Assembly: GCF_018139145.2 (NCBI RefSeq)
Contig: NC_059471.1
Span: forward strand, 212,121,494-212,185,493
Reading direction: 5' to 3'
DNA from: Gymnogyps californianus
Taxonomy: Eukaryota; Chordata; Aves; Accipitriformes; Cathartidae
DNA: 64,000 nucleotides
Part shown: positions 49,046-61,999 of the stretch, piece by piece
Position numbering within the stretch: the first letter of the stretch is position 1
Layout: every line of letters begins with the position of its first letter
Position numbers and translations under genes: made by a program
The notes under the pieces: model-generated
What the model was told of the DNA's origin: nothing
Databases searched by the model: none
What the model saw: only the letters and a program-made list of their open reading frames with translations

Positions 49046-49942
49046 CTTAAAAGACAAAGCAGCAATGATGTCATTAAGTCTTCACACAGCAGAATACAAG
49101 GCTTTCTTTCACCTAGGATTAGCAAGCATCAGTACTCCCTTCCCCCAAACTTTCTAACTCAAACTCGGCGCACATTGCCAGAAGAAACTGTAACTGAACT
49201 CCTAGCAATGGCATCTTGTAGGCGATGCTATAGTTCAAATCACCATATTTACAACGCATTCACTGGAAGCCCTCTTTCTGCCATTCATTCACAATCTGAA
49301 TGTTAGCTTCACTGTGTTTCAATGGCTTTTTCTATAAGAGTTTTGCAATTCTTATTTTTTATTGTAACAGCCAGGAGAGGACACATTACATCCCGCTGTA
49401 TGTACTAGCTGATAAATCTGTTCTCCAAAAACAGAGAGAGCAAACTCTACAGGGTGAAGAAAACAACATGCCATACACTATCTTGTCACAAACTTATTGA
49501 TAGGATCATGTGCCTTTCAGTCCCCCACAAAGTAACATTACAAATGATCTGCTATCTTAAAACTCTTCGAGAAAGTCTTAAGAGGTCTTAGAGAGAAGCA
49601 GAGCGTGAACACATTGATGAATACTAGTCTGCCTTGCTGCGATGACTCTGCATAATACTCAGTTCTGTTACAACTCAGTCACCAGGTAGGGGACTGAGAT
49701 AGCAGTCCAACAACTTAATCATATGCATGACCCCCATGGCGGGGGGAAGTTATAGTAACAGCAAGAATTTCATAAATCCTAAGTCAAATTAAAATCATAG
49801 TCCTTAGAGCTCCTGTTGTGTAACCGATTTATCTTGAGGTAGTAAGGAAGGTACAGAATTTCTTTAGCTGTTTCTAATGAGAACTGGAATATGTCAAGGC
49901 TAGGTCAAAGGGAAAAACCACACTTTCAAGAAATACTACTAC
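49046..49942 (-). other. PROSER2: PROSER2 intron between coding exons 2 and 3
   Basis: An 897-bp intron with GT-AG ends on the minus strand. No repeat or RNA gene is recognised. Confidence 0.88.
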
Positions 49943-50195
49943 CTGGTTCGGTATCTCTGCTAGGAGGGCCTTCATGGTCGCTACTCTCAGGTGTTGACTG
50001 CACTAAATCGATGATATCTTCAGTCTCTGAATGACTGGACACATTTTCTTCTGTTGACCTTGGAGACTGAGAGTGGATGCCGCTGTCACGTAGGACCGGC
50101 TCCTCCAAGTCATCTTCTAAGGCATCTATGGTTTCCTCAAAGAACATGAGAACATCCTGCTCTTCGTGAGTTAAGTATTTCAAACTCTCATCATC
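49943..50195 (-). CDS. PROSER2: PROSER2 coding exon 2 (residues 61-145)
   Basis: 253 bp on the minus strand, from the acceptor CCCCATAG to the donor CCAG|GTAGTA. It starts in phase 0 and ends after one base of a valine codon. It encodes DDESLKYLTHEEQDVLMFF followed by EETIDALEDDLEEPVL, an acidic block. This is the most conserved part of the PROSER2/SARG group as I recall it. After it comes a serine-rich stretch with SGIHSQSPRSTEENVSS and DIIDLVQSTPESSD. An avian solo LTR ends only 69 bp upstream of its splice acceptor. Confidence 0.94.
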
Positions 50196-50259
50196 CTATG
50201 GGGAAAAAAGCCAGAAAGGTTAACGCCCTGCAGGTGAGTACAGGTAAGTACACTGATAG

Positions 50260-50264
50260 CAAAC
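50260..50264. repeat. target-site duplication CAAAC, left copy
   Basis: It is identical to 50864-50868 on the other side of the LTR, which marks the insertion boundaries to the base. Confidence 0.9.
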
Positions 50265-50863
50265 TGTCATGGTTTAACCCCAGGCAGCAGCTAAGCACTA
50301 CGCAGCCGCTCCCTCACTCCCTGCCCCCTCCCCCCGCAGCGGGATGGGGAGGAGAATCAGGAAAAAAGGTAAAACTCGTGGGTTCAGATAAGAACGGTTT
50401 AATAACTAAAGTAAAATATAATACTAACAATAATAGTAATGAAATATAATAACAATAGTAATGAAAAGGAATATAGCAAAAAGAGAGAGAAATTAGACCC
50501 CAGAAAAGACAAGTGATGCACAATGCAGTTGCTCACCACCCGCTGACCGATGCCAGAGCCACGATCTGCCCCTCCCGGCCAACTCCCCCCAGTTTATATA
50601 CTGGGCATGACATTCCATGGTATGGAATACCCTTTGGCTAGTTCAGGTCAGCTGCCCTGGCTGTGCTCCCTCCCAGCTTCTTGCACACCTGCTTGCTGGC
50701 AGAGCATGGGAAACTGAAAAAGCCCTAACTTAGGATAAGCGCTACTTAGCAACAACTAAAACATCAGCCTGTTATCAACATTATTCTCACACTAAATCCA
50801 AAACACAGCACTGTACCAGCTACTAGGAAGAAAATTAACTCTATCCCAGCCAAAACCAGGACA
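50265..50863 (-). mobile_element. solo LTR of an avian endogenous retrovirus (ERVL-like)
   Basis: 599 bp with inverted termini, TGTCATGG at one end and CCAGGACA at the other, flanked by a perfect 5-bp target duplication CAAAC (50260-50264 and 50864-50868). A 5-bp duplication fits the ERVL-type class. The pattern matches a common bird LTR I know from passerine and other neoavian genomes. On the minus strand it has a TATA box (TATATAAA, 50600-50593) and an ATTAAA poly(A) signal (50403-50398), which fixes its orientation as sense to PROSER2. No internal viral genes are present, so it is a recombination remnant. Confidence 0.93.
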
Positions 50864-50868
50864 CAAAC
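50864..50868. repeat. target-site duplication CAAAC, right copy
   Basis: It is identical to 50260-50264. The absence of mismatches suggests the insertion is not very old, although five bases are weak evidence. Confidence 0.9.
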
Positions 50869-51160
50869 ACAGTACCCCTTTTTGAAGACAGAAAGGGGCA
50901 GTATGAAACAGGCAGCAGTCACATCAGGAGCATCTCCTGCTTGCTGTTTCACCCCTTCCCACAGAGGCGTTCAGCCACTACAATGCAAAAGAAAAAAAAA
51001 AAAAGCCAGGAGTTTGCACGGCATTAGTTTTAACTGAAGAACAGCAACTGGTATTTCATCCTTTAAAGTACCTAACTTTAGTTCAGCAGACAAGTGTCCA
51101 TTTGAGTGGGACAGAACAAATTGCTGAAAGATCATAAAAGCAGAGAAGGAAAAAAAAAAG

Positions 51161-51172
51161 CCCCCCCCCCCC
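51161..51172. repeat. C12 homopolymer next to A run
   Basis: Twelve consecutive C bases follow a run of ten or more A bases and one G. It is low-complexity sequence in the PROSER2 intron. Confidence 0.9.
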
Positions 51173-54100
51173 GTGCCTTTACAAGGGTTAAGATGCTTCT
51201 TCAGGCTCCAAACTGGAGTAAGCTGTTTCAGTTGCTGTGTAAGGTTCAGGGACAAAGCATGGGGAGCAGCATGGGAGGGAAAAGGTGCATTGAGGACAGT
51301 CCAACAAACAAGCTGATTCCCTTTTTGCTCTAGACCAAAGTGGGACTTGGCTTCTAGAGGCAGAGCTGGAGCTGAAATCTGGCTCTACCACTGCAATCTG
51401 AGTTATCCAGAGTTATGTGGTAGATTACAAAGAAGTAATAATAAGGAGGGAGAGGGTTTCTAAAGATTTTACCTTTGAGTTGCAGAAAGGAAAAATTTAG
51501 AATAAATATGTAGATGTGTTCCCTAGCAGGAAAGTGCCTTGGGCTATTTTCTCCAGCAGGAAACAATCCCGTGGATTGTAGATCTCCTGCAGAGATCCAA
51601 GTAATCACTTGGATTATCCAGTCTCCATTTTCTATGAGTCACTGCTCTTGATTAACTTGATATTGCTTGATCTTGATTAATCTTGATATTAACTTGATTA
51701 CCAATATTGCTATGAGAAGCTAGGCAGCAATGCGCAAACTCTTTTCCCTCCACCTACACCCTGGGAAACACTCACTTTTCCAGAAGCTTGCAGATGACAA
51801 AGAATTATTAGGAAAGGCACTACATTAAGACAATGGATACAGGAAAGACATTTCCCAAGAGAGCTGTATAAGTTCTGGAATGTAGCTAAGTATTGTTGAA
51901 AAGTAAGTGAGGTTTTCCCTTTTCTGGATTGAATTTCTCTCCCACCAGGCATATACTGGAAACTTTGCTGTCAGTAACTTAACAAGAAGGCACCAGCAAA
52001 GCAATACAAACATTTTCCTTTCTCATCTCTACTTTTCACTTCTCCAAGAACATCCGATTGTGCAGCAGGTAAGGTACCAAGGCTACTTCTCAATGGTGGA
52101 TTGGCAGAATTCAGGTAAATACGTAGAGGTATGCAGTGCAAATATCCAAGGCGTAGACATGTTCTCGCTAGGGCAGCACAACTTGCTTCAAACTCACCAT
52201 GCCTGTTCAGATCATCTTGCATTAGATTAGAAAAAACTGTGCGCAGCTCTACCTGTTAACTCCTTGCGCAAACAAAGGTTTTATCCCCATCCCCGGCATT
52301 AAAAATAAGAACAATGTACCTCTGTAGAAAAGTAATACCTATAAATTAAGAACTATGAAGTGCTGCATTGTACCAAGTGGCAGTTAGTCTCTAAGCACTG
52401 AAAACACTACAGATGAGAAAAGAAATGCTTTAGGGCTCTTAGTTGCCTTCTCCTGTGTGTTTATTTACAGGGAAAACGTTCTACAGGCCAGACGAAACAC
52501 AGAAGACAGTCACGCTGCCTTTCAGCCACTCTTAGTTCAGACACTTGAGGACAGGTTTGCTTATCTGTGGCTGCAATCATGTGAACACAGCAGTCTTCAG
52601 TCACAGCTGGCACAGTTTTCTGTTAAAACAGAAGACTGAAGTCTTGCAGGGAAATACAAAGTTGGTTTCAACAAGAGGCTCGTGCTACAACTACATTTCT
52701 AGAGATTCAGATTTATCATCGTCAGGGTGAACATGGTTTGATGGCTGGGAGACACACACGGAGGTGTGGGTACTTGTAACTTAGTCTTACCATCCACAGT
52801 GTACTGTTAGAATAAGTAACTTACTCCAGCTTGCAGCAAAACTGCTATAAAAGCTTAAATTTGGATTCCATTTGCAATTGCCTATTTAAAGGACTAACTT
52901 CAAAGGCTGACGTATTCCACAGCTCGCACCCACCACATGGCAGAGCTCAGTTTTCAAAGGCCAAGGAAAGTTTTAGAGCTGCACTTGAAAAGTGAGAGAC
53001 AGACAAGCCTTCTTTTTTTTTTTTTCCTTAATGGATGTTGCAATCTCCTTCCTTCCCCACCCAAATACTCATACAGCTGCTATGTCTAGTAGGCAAGAGA
53101 ATGACAGGAAAGGAGCCGTTGTTAGGTAGGCCCTAGCTGGAGCTGAACAGGACTCCAAGAAGCTTTTGTTGTGAGTGAGCTCATTGCAAGAGCCAGACTT
53201 CCGCAGGCAAAGAAGAAAAGGGGGGTTGTGTTTAAGAAGTTCATAGTGGCAGCAGATCCGCACTGCGGTGCAGTACAGAAATGATTGCACCACACTGTTC
53301 ATTTAAAAAAAAAAAAACCTGCTCCCACATGAGCTTAACTCATTTGATGAGGAGCTGAGCAAAACAGCATGTGAATTGGAGCAAAGACTTTCAGAAGCCC
53401 TTCCTTCCATCCATTTCTGTGCTGCAAGACTGAGCGCTTTTCCATGCCAGGTTAAGATTTGCAGGAGGATTGGTCAGCAGAGCTCTGCCTGACTTACCAT
53501 CCCTCATGGATCTTGCTGAAATGAGCAGTTTCCCATTTGGTGAAGGATCTGAAATGACTAACCATCCGTTTGCAAATACATTTGTAATAAATGGCATACC
53601 TAGATTTGAAAGGACAACCTCATCTCAGTCACTTTGATCTCTTTCCTCATGCAGTTTTCCTTCAAGGTGACCAATGTCACATTTCCTCAGGGAAAAAAAG
53701 AAAAAAAAGACCAAAAAGAGACAGCAGCTCTAGGGATCAGGCAACATTATGGCAGGTCACCATACTGAGATGCAAGTCATCCAGCCTGGCTAGAAACTTG
53801 CTCAGGCAAGGCATGTTTCAGTTTGTGAGACAAGGAAATAATCCCATTTTAGACACACAAGCACAGTGAAGATAAACCTACTTAAGCTGGTCAAACCAAA
53901 GGAGCTCAGAGGTGTAAAGCAAGCAGTGACTTGCTTTACCACTAGTCTGAGAACAGTGGTGTATTATAAAATGCCCACTTGTATTACTTATATTACAGTA
54001 GAGCTTTCAGAAAGATGGGAGGAATTTTGTTGTGGTTAACTGATGCCAGTTTTAACTAAGGTTACCAAGTCTATTTCTAATTAGTTTATTTCTCACATAT

Positions 54101-54750
54101 TCCAAGTACTGGAACAGTTCATATTCTTTCTGGGCTGGTTTTCTAGGCCTCCTGTCTCCTTGAACAATCTAGGTTTTTAACAGTCAAAGCAGAGTCTTTT
54201 CAGTTACTCGAGTTATTGCCTTCATACTTTCCACCAACTCCCTACTCTTAATACACAAACATGCCTCCCAAAACTGAATCTCACATACACCTAACACTAC
54301 CGACTTTAAAGCTACTGTCAAAAGGCAGCCTAAATTTGAAACTTGAAAATTGTGCCTTAGCTGAGGATTAAGACGACTGCTTGGACAGAAGAAATTTGGG
54401 ATGCAAACAGCTGAAATAGCTGAGTATGCTCAGCTGGCATTAATATTTTAGATCCCTGTGCAGACAAACATTGCCTGCTTATGCCAAACAGGAAAGAGTC
54501 TGTTGTGACGGTGTTTGGTATAAAAGAGGAAAAAAAGAAACAAGAAAAAAGAAAAGAAGAACAGAATCTGTTTTATAGAAAAGATCCCTTTCCTACATGT
54601 CCAGAACAGTGATTTAATATCAAAGGCCCACAATTTTTCATGTGCCTCTGAAGAAATTCTTAACATCACATCCAGATCTAGAATCCTAAGACCAGCACAG
54701 CTTTGACAGAAACAGTACAGCAGGGGAAATCCCAAGACATCTGCAGTGGT

Positions 54751-54771
54751 TAAAAAAAAAAAAAAAAAAAA
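54751..54771. repeat. poly(A) tract in PROSER2 intron
   Basis: About 21 consecutive A bases on the + strand. No SINE or LINE body was recognised next to it. Confidence 0.85.
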
Positions 54772-55222
54772 ATCATTCTTCTGAAAACTGACAGAGAACC
54801 AAACTTCAATTAGCAAAATACCAGGAGAACACCAGATTCAACTGATTTATCATCAACCACTTCACAGTGCCAAAGAATTAATAGGCACAGCTCCATGAGA
54901 GAGAAGTGACTGGATGCTTCTCAAAAAGCATGAAGGGAGCAAACTGTTCTAATATGTAGCAGAAAGAGACTGATGTAGCACCACTTAGGCCTCAGCCTGT
55001 TAATAACAAGGCAGGCAGTTCTACTTGTAAAAAGAAATGGGGGAAAAAAAGAAAGCCCTGCATGCAGGAACAGTATCAGAACAGGTACAAAAGCTTCAGC
55101 GCAGAAGAAAAAGGCAAGTACTTCTGATTATATTTACAGAAAAGGGAACCAGAATGGATTGCACCACTGTGTTGCTTAAGTTGGAAGCAAGTGAATTACA
55201 GATAAGAACAAGAACTACCACA

Positions 55223-55600
55223 CAGGATCAGACCAAAAAAAAAAATCCATTTAGCTCGGTAGCCTGCCTTCAGCCACCAGTAATGCACAGGACAGGGGAA
55301 CAGGACTGCTGTAAATTGGATGGATTTGTATTTTTCTTCCCTACATCCTTCCAGTTTCCAGCAATACATGGCTTAAGGACTTCCCAGTTGCATCCACATC
55401 TGTGTGCTTAATAGCCCTTAATGAGCTTTTCTAGCATGAATTCATCTTATTGTTTAAGCCCATTTAAATGGCTGGCATTCACAGCATTCTGCGGCAATGA
55501 GTTCCATAGTTTAATTGTGTGCTGTGTCAAAAAGTACTTCCTTTACAACCCACTATCTGATGATTTTGATAATACCATTTCATTTGGTGAAGAAGACTAT
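55223..55600 (-). mobile_element. ancient CR1-L3-like LINE relic
   Basis: The + strand shows, in order, AGGATCAGACC, TTTAGCTCGGTAGCCTGCCT, then GGCATTCACAGCATTCTGCG, GCAATGAGTTCCATAGTTTA and GTGTCAAAAAGTACTTCCTT, followed by ATTTCATTTGGTG. This is the reverse complement layout of a very old CR1/L3 group abundant in turtles and crocodilians and present as relics in birds. Its divergence is high, and the boundaries and the exact family are from memory. Confidence 0.7.
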
Positions 55601-56559
55601 AATATTGAATGTTGTTTTCTTCAGTTTATTAACATAATTGTACACATGTGCTTCATAATAGTTAGCAAAGCATATAATCAATAGGTCCTAAGTGAGGAAA
55701 CAAATGATCTAGAAGAATTTAAAAAATAAACTAGATGAACTGAAGTCATAACCTGATTAAATTACTCCTAACCTACTTTTAAAAGGGCAAGCTAAAGCAA
55801 TGCAAGAGCTACTTAAACTCTGAAGACATCTCTTTGGTTATCAAAGTTAGGCTGATCAGCTTATAATTTCTTCTTCCCTTTAATTTCTATGTTAGAACAA
55901 CATTGAGAAAAATTGGGAGACATTTCAGGCAAAAGCCACTTAACACTTTTTACAAAAATCAAGTAATTTCACACCAATGTCATTTCTCATGACAGGGTTA
56001 CTGACTTGGCCAACAGGCATAAGCACAAGATGCGATAAGCCTTGGTTTGCAGGCTTTATTACGTGGTCCCCCAAAAATACACTCAGAGATGAATAAGGAA
56101 ACTATGCCTAGATGAAATTACTGCAAGGTACCTATGTAACTGGGGGGCAGGAGAGATTGTTATTTTTGAGAAGTAGCATGATGTATCATAAATTGAATAA
56201 TGAAACAAGACAAGTCCTGAACAGATTTATCCCTACATCTCTATTATCTGATACTTCACTAACAACAGTAGACAGTTAACTTAGTATCTGTCGATGCTCT
56301 TACGCTGGAAGATGCTGCTGCAAGAACTAGGTAGGACAGTGAGACCTTCATGAACCATATAAGTGTGCTGGTAGTCCACAAGATGAAATTCAGTTGAACG
56401 CATGAATATAGAGTGATGCACAATGGCTAAGTGGCAATACAAGACAGAAAGATCTGCAGGTCAGTTTAAGTGCCATAAAGAGGAAAGAGAGTGCTGTTCA
56501 GGTACGCGAATGTCATTCTGGAGTATATTAACCAGGGTGATGAAATAACAGCACATCCT

Positions 56560-56660
56560 CATTCAGAACACAGAGTTCAGATTCAGTCGCTGAACTTTGG
56601 AAAGGATGCAGCCAAGCTGGACAGGGTCCAGAACAAAGCAAGGAGTGCTGAGAGTTTAGC
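56560..56660 (+). mobile_element. weak CR1-like patch
   Basis: The phrase GCAGCCAAGCTGGACAGGGT followed by CCAGAACAAAGCAAGGAGTG resembles the CR1 block that reads aaactggagagggtccagaggagg in better copies. Only about 100 bp is alignable by eye. Confidence 0.45.
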
Positions 56661-59600
56661 TGCACAGGAAGGCTGGAAGAATGGACAACTCTATGTTTTA
56701 AAACAGGGAAGAATGGGTGGTAGGCAGATGCAGCCCTGTATGTATTTTAATGTATAGAACATTAACCGCTATGTGCACTGAAGGCAAGACAAGTTAAAAT
56801 TGGCTTTCACATTACAGAAACTCTAATCCAAGTGTTCCTTGAAAAAGAAAATAGTGAGGTACAAAAACTGCTTTGGAAATTCAGGAATGCCTATCAGTGA
56901 GGGTTAAAGAGCAGAGCTGCCCACCTGCTGGAATAATCTTTATCTACCAGATCCCACTTTGAAGCAGAATGATGCAGTTTACATATCCTGAAGGCAATTT
57001 GTGCTCTATGCACATTCTCACTAGCACATTTTACAGCAAGGTTGTTCCTTGCTAGAAGTCAGGCTCTTTACCTTAGTTCTATACTCACAGTTCAAAGCAA
57101 GTGGTCCTCCAGCCCCTCTTCCTCCCTACTTCTTGTCCTGCCAGTAGGAACAATGACTCTTCTTTTTCTAAGGCATACTGCTTCCAAGTCATGCTAATAT
57201 CAATTGAAAGTGGATGAGGCATAGCATAGCTCTCTCCACACCCTGTAAGGAATGGCTTCCACCTGTCCAAAGATAGCTGTATCCACAGAAAGTATCAAAG
57301 TCATAAAAATTCTTACCTTTTTTGTGTATTGTTATTTGGCAAAGCACTTGGACATGGTGAAAGACCTTGTAGTACAGTAAGGCCTGCAGAGTATCAGTAT
57401 CAAGGGGGGAAAAAACACCTTAATTTTATGAAAGGAGTCTCTCAGGACTTTCCCTTGAATGTACCTGAAGTGCAGCTCAGCATCACAGGACTCTGCACAC
57501 TCAAACTGTGAGGAAAAAAAGGTGGCAGTGGGCTAACGGACACACAATCTGTCCTTTTCCCGTAACTCCTAAAACCACACTGGAATCCCAGGACCTCTTC
57601 AGAGAGGCTAGGGCAAAAAGATAGTAACACAGTGCACTTAGAAAACCAGGTCTGTTGCATTTGAATTAGCTGTACTGATCCAAAAAGGATAAAGGTCATA
57701 GCAACTAATTTTTAGGCTCCAAGAGACATCATAACTACAAAACCACCAGGTCACCCCTGAGTTAAATGGCTGACTGGGTGAAATAAGATACTGAGCCAGC
57801 TCAGACTACTCACAAGATACTTGCTCTTCTTGTCTATCTAACCAATGTTCAAAATGTCACCTGTACTATACAAGGTGTCTGGTAGTGACAAACCATCTTC
57901 AGTGACTGGGTATCAAGTCTTGTTAGAGCCATAGAGGAAGCTTGTTTGAAGAAATAACAAAGGGAATAAGCAAGACATCTTTTTAGAATCATGGCCATCT
58001 GCCAATTTAAGTCACTTGATTAGTGACAAAAAGAAATACTCACTTGACCAAATTCTGGAGGTCACCACTGCCCCAAAAAGAGTGGTGATGAACTGCGGCA
58101 TTAACCAATGATCTGTCTGAACTAAAGGCAAAAATAAAATAAAAAGCCCACAGCATGATCCATTGAGAGTAACAAGAACTCACTATGCCTCAAACCTATC
58201 ACTCAGTAACACATGTTCAGATACAGAAGGTATAGTACTGAAATCGTATCAACAGAGCCAAGGCACTGACACAGCTTATTACTAGTGCAGTTCCAAGTAG
58301 CACAGCTCACTTTAGGTACAACCAGCACCTTCTGGTATGATTTTCGCAGGTGATACTATTGTCCTAGCATGTTATTCACACCTAGATACTAAAGCAGTTA
58401 CTCATGGCTGAGAATAGATACACAGTACAATTACCAGAGTGAAGCGCTGAAAAAGAAGGATTGGCTTTAAGAAGTCGGTCTGCGCCTATTCAGTCAATGG
58501 AACAAGACAAATTGCTTCAAAAAAAGCTAGGACCTAGTTTTATCTCCGAATTAAGTGTCCTTAAATTGCTGCAACCGTATTTCACTGCAGGTTAATTCTT
58601 ATACCACATATCAGAGAGCGTCATTCAAGAACGGGTTTTGGAAGTCAGAATTGCCAAGCAGAACAGAGTGTTTCTGTTTACCCTCCCCCTTGGATAGTGC
58701 AACTGATTCCATATATCAAGAAGGTACACTTGTCTCATGCTTCTGCCAAGCATATGTATGGATACCACCTTCATTAAAAAGAAACCAGAATATATTGTGC
58801 AAATTCATGTCCTCATATATAAGAACTTTTATGGTTATAAAAGTTGGTGAGATGAAAATACCACAGCAAACATTCCTCCCACATAAATGTGGGCTCTTGT
58901 CCTTGTCTTCAGCTGCTGTGATAGAGTTGGCAGCATAAATCCAGACCTGAACATCTATCATTTATATGGAAAATTCTATTGCAATCAAGACAGGGCATCA
59001 GCACCTTGCCTTCCATTTAAAAAAATAAATTCGGCTTTAAGGACTGCAATTGTCAAAGGTTAACTAAAAGCACCATTGTGTAGGTAAGAAGCTCAGAAAT
59101 CTGGCAAAATTAAACTGAACTGACAACAGCTGACTGGTAAGAATCTCACACACAGAATTTTAAGACCTTTTTGGCACATGGCAATTCATGTCCATCTCCT
59201 AGTCATTCCTAAACCGACAACCAGTTCCACAGCAAATAGAGCACAGACACACAGTATGCAAGAACAGCCAACTGTCAGCCAAACCAGCTCTAAGCAGTCA
59301 ACATAGGCTAAAGCCAGTTCAAGTGTTTGTCTCTATTATCACATACGCAGGTTTGTTTGAATTCCACAGATGCAACACAAAGGTTATATTTAGTGACTAA
59401 TGTAGTTTGACACCGAGAAGCTTAAGAGCCTCATTTTTGTAATTGAGTAGGAAGAAACCTGCAGCAATACAGGCCTGTCATAAAAAGCACTGCTACACTT
59501 CTTTCCCTTGCAAGGCCATTAAAAAAAATTCAAGTCAACCTTGACCTTCCTTGTTACGTCTCTAGGTGAACAGGCCCAGAAAAGCGATAAATGAAGAGGC

Positions 59601-60701
59601 AGGTAAGTCTGTAGTTGCATCTGTTTCAGGGCTATGAAGGTCCAGTGTGCCTGAAAATCTGCCCCTTCCTTTCTCAGAATTGGTCTAATAAGAAATTATT
59701 TGTCTACACAAAGTTATCTATCCCCTCCTTCTCATTAGGCTATCAAAGCTTCTGCATCTTCTGAACTTTTATAACAAAACTACTGAAGCAAGAAGTTAAG
59801 GTCTCTAGGAGCATGCACCAGCAACTAGCTTTTTCTCTTGCAAATCCCCTGATCTGCTTAGTGGACTGTAAAAATCGTGCTTTTAATACATAGTTACACA
59901 AGGATATAGAAAAAGAAATATTTGAAGAATACTGCTCTTTATCCTGAGGATTTCTAAAGCCTGTTTCAGTGCTGAACAGACAAAAGGTATCAGCCAGTGG
60001 AACAATACTGTTTTCTTACATCAGATCACAAAAAGGAAAGACCTGAGCAGCACTAAACACTCGACTACTATTTACTCCATCACAATTGGCAGAATTTCCT
60101 TCACATTCGGTTCAACACAGACCCCTTCTCAAACTCCAAAACTGAAATTATGCCTGTATTGAAAAGAGTTTCCATTCCCCAACCTGTTATTCCACGCATG
60201 CTAGTTGTGAGCCTTATCGGACATGCTACCTACTATACTGCTAGAAGAACAGTCATGGAAGGGAACCTGTGGCACCAGAATTAAACTCGTTGGTACATGC
60301 TTCACTTTCTTCATGCACAAATTCAAATGTGACAAGCTAAAGGCTTCGGGAACTTCTTTTGCTGATGCACAGGTCTGATTGGAATTGCCTAAACCTGCAG
60401 CCAGCTTTTACTCCATCTATAAATTACTGCATTACAGAGTAGGAAGGGATTCCAATTCTAGCTGATGCATCATCATATGGGTTATCACATGGTAAGATCT
60501 AGTTAGACTAAGGGATTCTATGTCATTTTCTGACACAGCAGACTCAGGATGAGACTGTACAAACATACCGATTTATACATAGCCTCGTTATTCAATACTG
60601 ATTTTTTTCAAATTACTAGTCTCATGCCTGCTACCACAGCTAAGACAAACCCATGGAAACATGGCCACTAGTTTGATAACCTGGAAAACTGGAGTCAGTC
60701 A

Positions 60702-60747
60702 TGCATAAAATTAACTTGTAATTCTGCATAAAATTAAGTTGTAATTC
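60702..60747. repeat. 23-bp tandem duplication
   Basis: Two adjacent 23-base units starting TGCATAAAATTAA differ at a single base (ACTTG versus AGTTG). Confidence 0.92.
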
Positions 60748-61999
60748 TTTAACAAAGTGCAACTTCCACTGTAATTCTCCAAGATCCAATCAGTTTTCAT
60801 ATAATAAACAACATACTCTAAATACCTGAGTCCAAACGGTGTACTTGGCTACGCTCTTGACCTCCCCCATCCTGACCCTTCACAATTTTTTTCTAGCACA
60901 GATCAGAAACAGTTAAAGGACTGAATTTAGTAATACTTGTTTTGTGTTTTAACTAGCAACACAAGCTGAAGGATACAGTGTAGCATTAACAGAGTTGTAT
61001 TTTCATTAGAAACAACCAAGAAGGAACATCTTTAGAATTACCTCCGGTTGCCAAAAAGCTCATGAAGTAGCACAAAAACACGGAGCATTTCTGAGGTATA
61101 TAGATAAATACAGGTATCAACTTGCCAACTTATTTTCACCACTTATTCTTCCACAGAAAACTACTTCACTAAAAGGAAGCTAGCAGGGAGGGCAGAGGGA
61201 AAGATACAGAAAGCCTAATTCCATGTTTAAGGCAAGACAGAGATTTAGATTTCCATTTAGGGAAAGCACGTTTACCGGAGTGCTCTTTCCTCAATTAAAA
61301 ATGGATGCTTTTCAAATGGTTGTGGTGATAAAAAGACTATGCAAGGAACCATATCTGCTTTCTAGGCTTAGCCTGTCACAGTACAAACAGTATTGTTGAG
61401 CTCATTGCCTGAATCATCCTACTAATTGGAAAAATGCAGAAGTACATCCTACTCCCTCAATTACTCACATACTATTTAAATGGCCACACACTCATATTCA
61501 CTAATGTCAAGACAGCTTTGTTTATGGTGACATATTTGTTACTCATCTAATTATATGAAGGTGGAATAAGCCGAGACCTTCATTCAGTAGTGTCAACAAA
61601 GAGCTTAAGCAAGAAACAGTGTATAGAACCAACACTATCCTTAAGTTCCTTTATGAGCTACTTAAAGTGATGGCAGAGATGTGCACCACACACGGGTGGT
61701 TGCACTGAGTAGCCCAGCGTAACGCATGCTCCTTACTGCTGTTCCCGGTTCTCTGGGACGAATGGCGAGAGAGAAGCACTCTCCAAGCTCTCAGAGACAA
61801 TCAGACCAGAATAACAAGCTGTTGTACCACATCAGAGTAGTTATTTCTGGCCTTTCAGTTCGTTAACAACCAAGACCACAAGCAACCATTTAGGATTAGA
61901 AATGGCAAAAATCAATGCTTAATAAAAAAAATCCTGTGATGTGAACAAAGCTACTCATGTAATTTGTATCACTAAGCATAAGGCTCATTAAACACTTAC

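Larger units (their letters stand above)
50196..61999 (-). other. PROSER2: PROSER2 intron between coding exons 1 and 2
   Basis: An 11.8-kb intron. It contains the solo LTR (50265-50863), a CR1-L3-like relic (55223-55600), a weak CR1-like patch (56560-56660), A runs at about 54751-54771, a 12-base C run (51161-51172) and a 23-bp tandem duplication (60702-60747). No other gene is recognised. The many short open frames have no protein signature. Confidence 0.8.

Noticed and set aside
48717..49157. 146-codon + strand open frame
   Set aside because: It lies opposite PROSER2 coding exon 3. Its arginine/tryptophan/glycine-rich composition is the complement of the proline-rich coding sequence.
50311..50335. 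Further G-rich tracts inside the solo LTR (minus strand)
   Set aside because: They probably form a quadruplex motif, but they are a shared property of this LTR family and not specific to the locus.
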